In this document: one piece after another, positions 45,555-57,144 of the stretch
Numbering within the stretch: position 1 is the stretch's first letter
Layout of the letters: each line of letters starts with the position of its first letter
Source: Acanthaster planci
Lineage: Eukaryota; Echinodermata; Asteroidea; Valvatida; Acanthasteridae
Direction: 5' to 3'
Assembly (NCBI RefSeq): GCF_001949145.1
Contig: NW_019091516.1
Coordinates: 109,196 to 173,195, forward strand
DNA length: 64,000 nt
Position numbers and translations under genes: made by a program
The notes under the pieces: generated by a model
Database searches by the model: none
Told to the model about the DNA's origin: nothing
The model's input: the letters and a program-made list of their open reading frames with translations, nothing else

Positions 45555-47507
45555 CACACACACAAATAATCCAGAAATGCTTTTCTTGAGGAATAAGAAT
45601 TGAATGGGGATCCCACCATACACAATAAGGGATTAAAGACTTCCTTTGGATAAACCGATTTGCTAGCGAAGGTTACAAAAATACCAACTAGCAACTCCTT
45701 TGTATCGATACAAATGGCAAAAACAAATATGGCCATGGTTGACACCTTTATACACTATGGACCTTTTGTACGTAAAGTGGTTGACGTCTGGACATGCACC
45801 ACAGTTTTTACCTGGGCAGTTAAACGGCTCAACAGAAGAACTCAAGGAAAAATATTGATGCCATTACTCAGAAGTTGTGCCTTCCCACATATTTATGAGC
45901 ACTAGAAATAATTTGCGGGAGAGAAAAATGCCCAAGCAGCTAGATACATGGGTATCTTCCCACTCCATAAAAAATACAGAGGGCGAATTGAATGCTAGTC
46001 GGATAGAATCGATATCTTGTGGAGAAATGGGATCCGTTATAAATGAAATAATATGGAGTAAATTAAGTTCAGCGATGCGGTAGGCTTGATCCTGATTTTG
46101 AGAGCAACCAAGCAAATAGAAGCACCCCTCGAAAAAGTCACACAAACAAAAAATACAAACAAACAAAAATTATGCAACCCCCCCATAATGCAGACCAAAA
46201 CACATTGAACTCTTTCTCTGGAAGATCCAAGAGTAAAGATGCCCCCAACCTTTTTCAAATTTACTAACGATGGTTGGGCTATTTGATTTCCTTTCCTTAT
46301 CTGCCCCCGAATTTAGCCTCACTCTCCAGTCCCTAAAACTTTGGTTCTGGATCTGCCCTTAACTTGCCGTGACGTCATAAATTTCACTTGTGTAACTTTC
46401 AACTCAGTCAGTTTTGTCATCGAAATCATGGTGCTGTCCCAATTGAAACCCCATCCCAATTAAACTGGTCTAGCGACAACCGTGGCTAAGGGAACATTTT
46501 GGCCTGCAGGTATTTTTGCTCACACCCATCGTCTTTCAATAGCCGAAGGTATAGTGACAGATTATCTCTCTAAAATATTATCTAAGGAACACAAACAACA
46601 TCATGAGTGGGTTTACTCGTACCTTCTGACAACTTCGAAATACACTCGGACATAAGTTGAACAAAATAATTAAAGAAAAAAGAAAATTAATACATGCGAA
46701 AGATAAGGTCATAATTTTGCCATGCTCTGTTACCAGGCAAAATTCACAGTAGTTAATAAATGGTCGCTGGTTAAACTTGGCCATGTATGTAGGCGGAGTT
46801 CCAGTCCATCTGGAGTGGGGGTGACTTGCTTGGAATTACCTTTGCTGCTGAAAAGGCCGCGAGGATGCACACTTGGGCTACGGTCACAACTGCTTTTTCT
46901 GTGTCTATCAAGTCAAATTTGATCTGTCAATTTTTTAAAGAATGGCCAGTAAACTGCTGTACACTCTTAAGAATAATAGACCTTTCTGAATAGGTTGACG
47001 ATCAACACCTTAATCCTCGTGCAATGAAACAATGCAGTACCATATGCCAAAACTTGACTTTTGAATCATATGAAAGATCCCAAGTATTATAAAGTCTTTT
47101 ATTTTGTTTGTTGTTTGGTTAAGTTTGCTTTTTCCAATGTTAGAATATTGTTGAAAATGCATTTGTCTTGCAAAAAGGGGGCATGCATGTTCATGTATTA
47201 CGAGGTAGACAACAGTGAACCGAATTTCAATAAACTTGCTAATAATTTTTCGGGCACGGTCTACCACTCGACAACTTCTCCGCTTACATCCAAAATGTGT
47301 TAATGTCGTATTATCCAGCCAGCTGCCGGATAGGTTTCTGCGCCGCAAGCACAAGGTTCTCAATGATACGACCGTAATTAACGGACGACGACACTGTCTC
47401 TGTCTTTGCTCTACAAATGACAAAATCTTTATCGAAGCTCTCCTCGGTAAAATAAGGTTGACAGACTGATAAACTGATCGGTGAGTCGATGAACTGATTG
47501 AATGGTA
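45555..47507. other. Intergenic, nothing recognised
   Basis: No supported gene. The segment 47215-47460 is GC-richer and open on both strands (84 codons on +, part of a 200-codon frame on -), but neither translation resembles a known family. Confidence 0.4.
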
Positions 47508-47582
47508 GACCAGTTTGATGGGCCGACAGACGGACCGATTTGATGGGTCAACAGACGGACCGATTTGATGGGTCGACAGACG
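47508..47582. repeat. 25-bp tandem repeat, three units
   Basis: Three units at 47508, 47533 and 47558 with consensus GACCGATTTGATGGGTC-ACAGACG, 1-3 changes each, plus degenerate partial units upstream (from about 47468: ACTGATCGGTGAGTCGATGA). A minisatellite; it inflates the 200-codon - strand frame across it. Confidence 0.9.
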
Positions 47583-48664
47583 GACCCCTGTAATATTAGG
47601 AAAGTAACACATTTACTCACATGTAGATAATACAGCATTTACTTACTACACACACCGCATGGTGCAAATAGAGTGTACACGCACTGGTAGTAAAAAGGTC
47701 ACAGGTCATACACTGTGGTTTGAACCAAAACACAGCTGTTCAACAATTTAGACCACTGAAGGAATGTGACCAATTACATAACACTTTCTTAGGTAGACAG
47801 TCTGTGTCCTCAAACCAAAACATCTACATGTACTTGTAGAGTGACAGTCTTCACATAACACATCATAAAATGACTTAGCACACACAAAGTAAAAACTCTC
47901 AATCTTTGTTGGTGAGCATATATATATGTACTAACTTTGAAATCTGGCATACAAAATCATGTAAAGACACTTGCAAAAGTCAAAGCTTGATACTGCTTGG
48001 AGTATAAATACACAATATAATTCAGGAGCTAACCTGGATATGCTAACTTGGCTTCTCTCCTACTACTGGCTACATCTGCCTCGACACAATTTGAGACAGA
48101 TGGCACTTGAGCAATATAACAGAACAGAAATTTATCCTTACAAGGTGTACAAACATCATCAATCACAAACATGGGCACTGTTGAATCAAGTGTGCCAAAC
48201 AAGGGCATAATCAGGACAAGTGGAGGAAAATACACTGTAAAATAACTTGAGATGAATTCAATGATTGGGATTGGGATCATAAAAACAAGCAATTAAGCAA
48301 TACAAGTCCATCAACATGAGAAGTAACACAGTCTATAATACTAAGACATCAAAATAAATTTAAAATGAAGTTACACACAGGTAGATTACAACTAGAAAAT
48401 ATTTAAGGACTGCAACTCATCCCATTATGGCTACTGTGTAGACTTTAGTGTCCGGCTGTTGACCAGTGGTCTGCTGGGAGGTGGTGCAGACTGAATTCTG
48501 ACCGTGGCATACATGTAGGCCTTTAAATGCCCTTTAGGGCCTCTTGATGGACATTTCCATCAAGAATATAAGTGGTCACTCGCAAGTTTGACCAAACCTT
48601 CCTCAAAGTTTGATTTGCATATGCTTCCCCATTGGTCAGATCTTTGAAGGCTCATTGTGTAACT
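47583..48664. other. Intergenic, nothing recognised
   Basis: AT-rich spacer, no gene or RNA seen. Confidence 0.5.
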
Positions 48665-48713
48665 CTGCTAATCAGCAGGGTTACATCTGCTAATCAGCAG
48701 GGTTAGCAGATGT
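48665..48713. repeat. Short direct repeat that also forms a hairpin
   Basis: CTGCTAATCAGCAGGGTTA occurs at 48665-48683 and 48687-48705. ACATCTGCTAA (48683-48693) and TTAGCAGATGT (48703-48713) form a perfect 11-bp stem around a 9-nt loop. The function is unknown. Confidence 0.8.
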
Positions 48714-49099
48714 GATCCCAGGTACTGACAACCTGCAACTTCCAGTTTGATAAATCTCCCAAACAATGGAAATTGACATTCTGTTTCTAAAAATACTTGG
48801 TCTGGGCTGTGGGAAAGTTCCCCTAAAACAATGGACTGGGTTAGCAAGTGGGGTAAACAATATGACCTCCATCATGGCTTTCCACAAATGGTTCCATTTG
48901 GGTTGCATAAGGTTAGAAAATATCCTTGGAAAAGGGAGCAGATTAAGAAAAGGAAGATAACCCACACAAAAAATGCATTTTCCATTTCCTGACATTAAGT
49001 TGATGCCTTGAATAAAATACCAACGCCGTATATGAACTTTCCTGAAACCACCCTGGGGAATACAGTAGCCCAATGCTGCCATTCCGACACAAACTGACA

Positions 49100-49245
49100 A
49101 ACGTTACCATGTCTGCCCTCCGCCACAGGTGCCCATTCACTCCTGGGTGGAGAGAGGCATCACAACATGCTGCCACCAGCTGGATTAGAACCCCGACCCT
49201 GTGATCAGGAGCTACAAACACTAACCTCTAGCACTACTTGGCCAA
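49100..49245 (-). mobile_element. tRNA-derived SINE (second family)
   Basis: On the - strand, from about 49245: an A-box-like TAGTGCTAGAGGTTAGTG, the B box GGGTTCTAATCC, then a body with TGCCTCTCTCCACCCAGG followed by AGTGAATGGGCACC. This tRNA head plus ACCCAGG-TGAATGGG body is a widespread SINE architecture in marine invertebrates. The 3' limit is uncertain and may continue leftwards to about 48930. Confidence 0.65.
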
Positions 49246-49662
49246 GTTTCTCACGTAGAGGCGGGAACAGTGAGTGGTAGATGAGGATCTGGTACAGCGA
49301 TGGCGTGATGAGGGTCGACAAATATTTCGGACAAGACGCGGCTTTCTTGGAGTACGAGTGGGACGTATTTCAGGGTCGCCGCCTCTGAAATCACGTGTAC
49401 CTCTCACGTCATTGGGGAATGCAGGTAAGGAATATTTTTGCTAGTATTGTGACCATGTGAGAGCTTTCAAAATGAAATTACGATTAAGCCGCAAGGGTTG
49501 AATTCATATGAATAATATTCATGAAGATGGGCGCGTATTTGGTGAAGTGCAATCATAAGTGTACATGTCCATGTACATGTACACGATGCCCGCGAGCCCT
49601 GTGAAAGCATGTGCACATGCGGTATTTAATTAACGACCACCGTATCGGTAATTATACACTAT

Positions 49663-49865
49663 TCATGAAACACGAACAACCAAAAAAAAAAAAAAAAGAA
49701 TAAAATGTTTCCAAATCGGCCCGGGCTATTCCACTTATTATAGTATACTATATTCCACTATTCCACTTATTATAGTATACTATAATAAGTGGAATAGCCC
49801 GGGCCGATTTGGAAGCATTTTATTCTTTTTTTTTTTTTTTTTTTTGGTTGTTCGTGTTTCATGAA
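49663..49865. repeat. Near-perfect 203-bp palindrome (hairpin)
   Basis: The left arm 49663-49750 is the reverse complement of 49773-49865 except for one substitution and the length of an A-run (16 versus 20). The arms begin TTCATGAAACACGAACAACC and include AAATCGGCCCGGGCTATTCC. The 22-bp centre repeats the innermost motif, and 49761-49794 alone is a perfect 34-bp palindrome. This is either a very young foldback element or an inverted-duplication artefact of cloning or assembly. Confidence 0.85.
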
Positions 49866-50803
49866 AGCTCCTCTTTGACTTTGAACAGGCTTTCTTTGAT
49901 TTCCCAAAGATCGTGGGCATGGCGTCTGGCTTCAGCAATCATTTAAATCTAATCCCAAACGCGTCGAACTTGTACGGAAGAAAACAAAGTGGCTAGATCT
50001 GGGCACTGCCCAATTCGGAGCTCACTGTAAGTCCTGACCGTGCCATTTAGCTCTGGTCAGCCTGACTTTCGATGTCCCAATTCGTCTAAATTTCGCTTCG
50101 ATTGATTGGAGCTATGCAGGCTTGTCCAATCTTTTTAAGTGTTCCTGCAGGCTGCAGCAACAAATTTGGTCGGCATGATCTCTAAACTCACTCAAAAAAT
50201 CGGGACTGAATTTTCGGCACTCGGCCCAAGACATGCATTGACGTGCTAGCAGTGTGCGCAATGCGACGATGTCTCCTCAAAGTACGTCACAGATATGCAA
50301 ATTTTCTATGTTAACGAGGTACCTCTCGGGGGCGGGGCCATTTCGCAAAAAAAAGTTTTAATTTTTCTCCAACTAAATTACTCAAAACACTTTTACATAC
50401 TGAGTATCTTTTAAAAACATACAATTTCAATTTTAACAAATACAAATTACTTTTCATGGGCCCTTTAAAGTCTTAAGTATTTAATAGTATTTATTACAAG
50501 AATGACGTACTGTGCTAGATAAACTAAGAACTACAACATGACCTCAAGCATGATCGGTGACAGGGATTCAGAGACCTTGCTGAGCTTTGAAGCCGTACGG
50601 ACGTGCCTTTATTGCCCTATTCAGGACGTCAGAGCTAGCCACGTGTGGTGAGAATTACTCCGTATCCAAGCTTCTGCTTTGCTTTTGCAAAATTGTCTGT
50701 CTGCGCTCCCGTTTCTTTCTTGCTTAGCTGCTTAATTTTGCTTTGCAATTAACTGCGGTTTTGCGCCTGAGTTCCCTCGACAGTTCTGAGGATCAGGTCG
50801 AGC
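49866..50803. other. Intergenic, nothing recognised
   Basis: Mixed-composition spacer up to the start of the LINE. The 5' UTR of the LINE may occupy the last few hundred bases. No gene seen. Confidence 0.45.
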
Positions 50804-51770
50804 TTGCATGGGACCAGCTTTCTCAACAACAGCTGTCACAATATGGAGATAAAAACTCATTGTCCAACAACGATCATCATTAGTATACTAATGAGCCAAG
50901 CACAGGAAGTAGAGAATGATGATAGTGAAGAAGATATTGCCAACGTTAATGAAGCCGAATCTAGACCATGTAATTCTAGGAAAAGAACGAAATCAGAAAG
51001 CCAAAGTAATAACACCACTGATTCTGATGATAGCACTTATTTCAGACCGCAGAAAAGAAGAAATATCAACACATATACCACACAGGCAAATCCTACCATT
51101 GTTATCATCAATTCACCTGATGTAAAACTCGCCCAAGTAAATCCCATAAAAATAGCAAAAGCCTTAAATACTGTAGGCTCGGACATCATAAAAAATGTAA
51201 ACAAAGCAAACCAGGGCGGCATTAGTGTGAAGTGTCACTCCCTAGGCCAGGGATCCAAACTGAAAAGAATCACCAAACTAGGCCAGTGGGCAGTCACCAC
51301 GTGACCGAATTTGCCAAATCTGAGACACAAAGCAAGGGCGTTATTTCTGGCGTTCCCCTTGAGATCACGGATCGAGAAATCCTTAAAGCATGTAAAAAAG
51401 AAGGGATTCGCAGAGGTTCGCAGACTAACATCCAAAAGAAATGGGCAAAGCAGAAACAGTCTATCAGTCTGTCTCACATTCAATTCTCCAAACTTGCCTT
51501 CGAAAATTCCCCTTGGTTATCAGCACTTCAATGTAAAGCCGTTTATACCTCCAGTCATACGATACTTCAACTGCCAACGTCTGCGTCACACTGCAAATGC
51601 TTGTCATAGCAAAACTAGATGTGTCAGATGTAGTGGGCACACTCGTATGACCAATGTGATAAAAAGGAACAAGTGAAATGTTGCAGATGTGGCGAGCAAC
51701 ACGCATCGGCTTTTATGCTGGCTGTAATACCTTCAAGCAAGAAAGAAAAATCCAAGAAAAGTCACCTATA
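50804..51770 (+). pseudogene. LINE ORF1 (gag-like) remnant
   Basis: The first frame (to 51304) starts with an acidic/basic low-complexity stretch, then an RRM-like region (PIKIAKALNTVGSDI). After a frame change come GVISGVPLEITDREILKAC and, near 51560-51650, a zinc-knuckle region with NCQRLRHTANAC and RCVRCSGHT. After another frameshift CCRCGEQHA follows, a second knuckle. In the first knuckle the expected leading Cys is a Tyr. The protein would package element RNA; it is not intact here. Confidence 0.75.
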
Positions 51771-52401
51771 ATGTATCATATGCAGAGGTGGCAAAACAAT
51801 ACTTACGGATATCACACTGCATACACACAAAGCTAATGAGTCATCATACCCTACTCCTACGTGTAAACTGCTAAGAATTGTTCGTGATGAAAATATAGAA
51901 AAAGTAAATTCACAAAAGTCAACGCCCACAAGCACAAATATTAAGAAATCAGTATTGCAACCGCTCGTTATTAAGATCAAAGATGTTGGCTTTCAAACGG
52001 ACAAAACTTCAGTCGCCTGTCAAACTGACTCCACATCAACATACTTGCAGGCAGACAACTCGCTGTCCGAACTGCTCATTGGAGCACTACAAATTTGGGA
52101 ATCGATGAAAAACAAAGAAAGTCGTGAATCAGAAATAAAAAAAAGCTAATTCAACATATATTCCATCAATCGACTCAAACCTCAAAGACAAAGGAGAAAC
52201 AGAGCAGACACAGTACTCCTCCACAAATTCTGACGACATCACAACAAAAACCCAAACAGCTAACAAATCTTCCCATACTAAACTGAATCAAAAAGAACAA
52301 CCTACACAGAACACCGCTTCTCAAGTCCCTAAATCAGCTCAGAAAAAATCTAGTTGCTCAAAGGGAGAAAATAAAAAACCACGAGTATTATACTTCTCCT
52401 T

Positions 52402-53160
52402 ATGCTCAGGATTCTACAGCGGAATGCCCAATCTCTTTTTGCCCATGGAAATGAATTGAAACATCACATCTCAAACTTTAACTGGAAAGAAAAACCTGAT
52501 GTTATTTGTATTCAGGAGACCTGGTTAACAAAAGACAAAAATGTCAACATACCAGGTTATAATGTACATAGACAGGCCAGGCATGATACTCCCAAAAAAC
52601 TGGAGTAGGTTGTGCTGTTTTTACAAAAAGAAGTCTTGCTACTAAAGTTGTTTTTTGTAATAAAATCAACAATAATACTAACTTTCAATTTCAAGTTTTG
52701 GACATTTATTCTGAAGATAAGCGCAAGGTTACCATTATAAATGCTTATAACCCTTGTCCTAATATTGCAAATACCCATCTTACTGAGCTTGGAAATCATA
52801 TCACCAAAGAGATTTTGTGGAGATTTTAATGGTCATAACTATATGTGGAGAAGTAAAAAGATTGATAGTAATGGTTGCGTAATTGAAAACCTCATGGATG
52901 ATAACAATCTTGTCTGCATCAATGATGGTACTGGTTCTAGAATCAACCTTCCACAGGGTACTACATCGTGCAACGATATCACTCTTATTACTGCTAATAT
53001 GGCTGCTCATAGCAACTGGAGAGTTTGGGATGATACATGGGGCAGTGATCATCATCCAGTGTTAATTGATATTAACAAAAAATGCCTCTTTACTAAACGT
53101 TCCTATAACCCAAAATGGTCTCTAAAGAAAGCTAATTGGGATAAGTTTGAAGGTGCTTAG
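52402..53160 (+). pseudogene. LINE endonuclease domain remnant
   Basis: The first frame (52402-52608) has LRILQRNAQSL, then PDVICIQETWL with the catalytic Glu in QET. A frameshift follows near 52600. The second frame (to 53160) has GDFNGHNYMW, GTTSCNDITLI and GSDHHPVLIDI, the D-x-N and S-D-H catalytic motifs of APE-type endonucleases. The motifs survive but the domain is split. Confidence 0.85.
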
Positions 53161-53688
53161 GCCTACAAGTAATGATTACATCACTGAGCCCACTCATAAC
53201 TGTAATCCTGAAGAAACCTAAAACAAGTTCGTTGATCAGTTAACTAAAGCCATTGATTATGCTATCCCTAAAACTACTCCTCACAAATCAAATAAAAATC
53301 CTACCTCTTGGTGGAATGAGGACTGCCTAAGGGCTATTACAAACAGAAAAGAAGCCCTTAAAAGGTTTTACAAAAACCTCCAGATCTCATAGCCCATAAA
53401 CACATTTGCGCAATAGCTCGGAAAACTACATGTATAAAACAGGCTAAAAAGGGTTATTGGAAAGATTTCTGCAATACTATTAAATAACCAAACCCCTAGT
53501 AAAGTTATTTGGAACAAAATAAAAAGCATTACTAAATCCCAACCTAGGACAGACATTCCTGTCTGTCATTGCAACGGTGATGATTTTGTTACTAATGAAG
53601 TAAATCTGATATTCTAGCTAAAAGCTTTGCTGACATCACTAATAATAAAGTCAGTAATGCTTCCTTTGAAGAAAATAAGAAAATTCAG

Positions 53689-55030
53689 TTGAGAATAATG
53701 ATAACATCATTAATGGACCTTTTAATATGGTTGAGCTCAACGAAGCTATTCACTCCGCCAAATGGTAAGGATGGCATAACAAATGACATAATCAAACATG
53801 TTCCTCAGAAAAGTCGTGGGATTTTAATACAGATCTTTAACTTGATTTGGCATACATCGCAATGTCCGTTTACTTGGAAAGAAGCCATTTTTGTTCCCAT
53901 ATTGAAACCTGGAAAGAAATCTGCTGACCCAAAATCATATCGTCGCATTGCTCTCACATCTACTATTTATAAAATAATGGCACGTATGGTTAATAATAGA
54001 CTCACCTGCTATCATGAAAAACATAAGTTACATAATAATCACAATGTGGCTTCCGGGAAGGGAGGAGCACTAAAGATGATATTATCGGTCTGGAATCTTG
54101 TATTAACAAAGGTTTCGCTAATAAGGAAAGCACTCTGGCTGTCTTCCTTGATCTAGAAAAAGCTTATGACACCCTCTGGCCTATGGGAATAATTACAAAA
54201 CTACATACACTTGGAATTTATGGTAATATCACTCAATGGATTTACAATTTTATGTCGGAGAGAACCATCCAAGTCAATGTCAATGGTTGTCTTTCAAATC
54301 CAGTCAATATTCACAACGGAATTCCCCAAGGCAGTGTTATTAGCCCTACTTTGTTCAATATTGTAGTCAATAACCCGCCAGATTCAATCAATGGTGTTAA
54401 TGTGTCTCAGTATGCTGACGACATTGGAATTTGGAAAACAAACCGCAATGTCAATTACATCACTCAAAAAGTACAGCAAAACATCGACAACATAAAAGAT
54501 TGGTGTGACAAATGGGGATTAAAAATTTCAGATTCCAAAACCACAGCTGTTCTCTTCACATAAAAGGAACATCAATAAAATCTTAACATAGGAAGTGCTA
54601 AAGTTTCTTTCTAAAGTTTCTGTCCAACTGCTAAATTCTTAGGAGTTGTCTTTGGTGACAGATTAACTTGGAAAGACCACATAGAGAACATAATTTCTAG
54701 GTGTCAAAATAGGCTCAACCTCCTCAAATGTATCAGTGGAACTGACTGGGGAGCTGATAGCAGTACTCTGCTTCACCTGTATAAAACGCTCATTGAGCCT
54801 GTTCTTGAATATGGAAGCGAGGCTTTCAACTCAGCTGCTCCTGTATACAAAAATAAACTGAACAGTATTCAATACAAAGCACTTAAAATATGCACTGGGG
54901 CACTTTATGGATCATCTCTTACCAAATTACAAATAGAATGTGGACAACCCCCTCTACACTTAAGACGCACATATCTCAGTAATTTATATGCAACCAAGCT
55001 CAAACAACATATAGTTATTGCCCGAATCAT
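53689..55030 (+). pseudogene. LINE reverse transcriptase remnant
   Basis: 53689-54156 has NGKDGITNDIIKHV, FVPILKPGKK and YRRIALTSTIYKI. 54183-54563 has GIPQGSVISPTLFNI and the catalytic QYADDIGIW box, then WCDKWGLKIS. Another frame to about 55030 has FLGVVFGDRLTWKDHI and IEPVLEYGSEAF. The motifs are those of Jockey/I-group polymerases (annotated in many genomes as mobile element jockey). It is broken by frameshifts near 54060-54180 and 54560. No RNase H domain was recognised downstream. Confidence 0.85.
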
Positions 55031-56097
55031 AAAATTGACTCTGATTCCTGGCAGAACTAATATTTTGCTGAGAATTTTTTTCTACAAAAACTGGTGCCTA
55101 CATCACATATACATATATTACTATATAGCAGAGACCCTGCGACATGTACGGGATGGGGCGGGGAGGACCGACCAGACACTCGGTGCCATCGTCACCAATC
55201 GTCACCTGGAGGTATGCGGACCTGTGAACAAACCAGCGGGGCCCTTAAAGTGCTGGGAAACGGTCGACCTTTCAGGATCCCTTTCACGAGGCACTGAATG
55301 TCTGGAGGATTCTTCAAGCCCCCTCCTTTCCACTATAAGGTCTCTTGTTTACACATACATGTACATCTGTTTGGAGAAGACTTCTACTAACTTGACAACA
55401 CTCACTCATGCAGACTCCTTTAACTATTCGATACATTTCTCTTGCATGTCTTCTCTATTTCATTTGTGTGTTTTTTTTACAAAATGTGAGATGATTATCC
55501 AATCAACCTACGAGTGACGCTGACTACACTGCTTGTGGCACGCAGGGCAATAGTCTGCCGCATGTGCCATTAATCTACAACAACGACAGGGATTACACGC
55601 TTAGATCAAGACCGTCCAGGAAATGGAGAAAACTTGAAAGTGGTTTACACATCAAGTGACCTTGCGTACGGCAATGGACGAAGTGAATGGTGCAAACTAG
55701 AAGCTAAGTGGAAATTGGTATGATCGCCGCATACAAGTGCAGACGGATACGTGTATAGTAAAAATATAGCAAGTACTTCCAGGATCGTGACAAAGGAGTA
55801 GGGCCTGCAGCTATCTTTTGTGCATAATGAACAAAAATAAGAAGTGTCATGCAGACTATACGGTGGTGTTAAAATTAAATACGTGGAGAAAGATAGTGAA
55901 ATACAAAGACAAACTAAATACGAAAACAAGAACTTGTACTCAGTGAGCATATAATCATTGTTAATTATTTTTGTCGTCAATTGGGTTAGTGTGTTTAAGC
56001 TGAAATGGTAATAAATATGATGCTACACACTTTTACGGACCAATATCGAGTAAATTTCGAGCAATTTCGAGCAATTTGTAGGAAAGGAACGTCCTAC
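55031..56097. other. Spacer between the LINE and the GPCR
   Basis: A GC-richer segment at 55130-55330 follows a CTATATAGCAG acceptor-like sequence and is open on two frames, but neither translation is recognisable. The remainder is AT-rich. The 3' UTR of the - strand GPCR should lie here; no clear AATAAA was found on the - strand. Confidence 0.4.
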
Positions 56098-57144
56098 TTA
56101 TCTACTTGGGCATCTTAAAAGTTTGGCGTAAGCCGATCTGAAGTTCCGATTTCTCCAGGCGTAAATGAAGATGTTGAATGAGGAGTTGAAAAGGACCATC
56201 TTGTAAGCAGTCTGCCACGCCCAGTCTGGAATTAAATCAGACTGATCATGGAAATGTCTGTCGTTTGCATCCAGGACAAATATAAGAACAGTGATGGGTG
56301 TCCAGCAGACGCAGAACACGGTAAATACCATGAAAAGGTTGAGAGAGATGGCGATTTCAGTCTGGTTGATCTGCTGCTTGGGGTTGGGCTTCCGTGAGAT
56401 GTTGTTTTCATGGGACCCAGGGGGTTGGTGCTGTCCTCCGGGTAGGCGAGTATCGTCAGGCAAAGGTTCCAGAGACTTGACTCGTCGCCGGCTGTCCTTC
56501 ACCTCCTTGTAGATGCGAAGGTAGCAAAGCAAGCTGATGACGATGCCGATAAGAATGAGTAGACCCGTCAATACAGATATGGCCCGTCCTATTGCGATGT
56601 TCTGCGAAGTGATAATGCATATGCCGAAATAGGTACTGTAATCGGCAAAGAAAGGGTTGGTAACTAGTGGAAGAATCAGAAGTAGACCAGGTAACCAGGT
56701 GGCCAAGCACACTACGAGGGTTTTCCGACGGGTGAATACGCGTTGATAGCTGGTACGCTTGACCACACTGTAATACCTGTTAACGGCTACAGCCGTCATG
56801 CCACATACAGCCACCGCCATGTGCTGTATCACAAGAGCTCCCAATGCAGCGCAGAGTGGCCTGCTGAAGGGCCAGGTAGTGGTGGCCGTACTAAAGGCTA
56901 GGAATGGCTCGATGACCACAAAGACCACCATGTCAGCAACGGCCAAGTTGGCGATCAGGAAGCTGGATGATTGCGAGCGGAGCTTGCGGTCAATGACGAC
57001 CGCGAGTATGGTCAGACCGTTGCCCGCCGCGCCAAACAGAGATGCCAGCCCGAGAAACACTGCTAATGCGATACCCGGCGCCTTTGCTGGCTCGCTTTCG
57101 TAACCGACGGTTGTGGCAATGTCAAGGTAGCTGTGGGTGCCCAT
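56098..57144 (-). CDS. Class A (rhodopsin-like) GPCR, melatonin-receptor-like, single exon
   Basis: An intact 348-residue frame from ATG at 57144 to the stop at 56098. Seven membrane segments lie at about 25-51, 62-84, 96-120, 142-163, 186-210, 268-291 and 309-330. Class A hallmarks: GN at 41-42 (TM1), LAVAD at 67-71 (TM2), disulfide Cys98 and Cys176, NRYY at 122-125 in place of DRY, CWTP at 280-283 (TM6), and NIFIY at 324-328 in place of NPxxY, followed by an RNRNFRSAY helix-8 segment. NRY plus a Pro-less NxxxY, CYLRIY in TM5 and IPDW before TM7 fit melatonin-type receptors; GPR84/Moody/Tre1-like receptors share NRY and are the main alternative. The ligand is unknown. It is intronless, which is common for lineage-expanded invertebrate GPCRs. 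The Pro- and Gly-rich third intracellular loop (about 225-262) is unusual. Confidence 0.93.
   Translation of the reverse strand: MGTHSYLDIATTVGYESEPAKAPGIALAVFLGLASLFGAAGNGLTILAVVIDRKLRSQSSSFLIANLAVADMVVFVVIEPFLAFSTATTTWPFSRPLCAALGALVIQHMAVAVCGMTAVAVNRYYSVVKRTSYQRVFTRRKTLVVCLATWLPGLLLILPLVTNPFFADYSTYFGICIITSQNIAIGRAISVLTGLLILIGIVISLLCYLRIYKEVKDSRRRVKSLEPLPDDTRLPGGQHQPPGSHENNISRKPNPKQQINQTEIAISLNLFMVFTVFCVCWTPITVLIFVLDANDRHFHDQSDLIPDWAWQTAYKMVLFNSSFNIFIYAWRNRNFRSAYAKLLRCPSR

Larger units (their letters stand above)
50804..55030 (+). mobile_element. Jockey/I-group non-LTR retrotransposon, frameshifted copy
   Basis: A continuous 4.2-kb LINE in the usual order: gag-like ORF1 with zinc knuckles, then apurinic-type endonuclease, then reverse transcriptase. 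The three parts are detailed separately. Reading frame changes several times and there are in-frame stops, so no full-length protein can be made. Nevertheless the domain order is intact, so it is a nearly complete insertion rather than a 5'-truncated one. No poly(A) tail or target duplication was identified; the 3' limit is where homology to the RT C-terminal region fades. Confidence 0.85.

Noticed and set aside
47010-47612. 200-codon frame on the - strand
   Set aside because: It runs through the 25-bp minisatellite, has no domain, and has no splice or conservation cue.
55094-55517. GC-rich open segment after an acceptor-like CTATATAGCAG
   Set aside because: Neither frame gives a recognisable protein and no partner exon was found; left as unassigned spacer.
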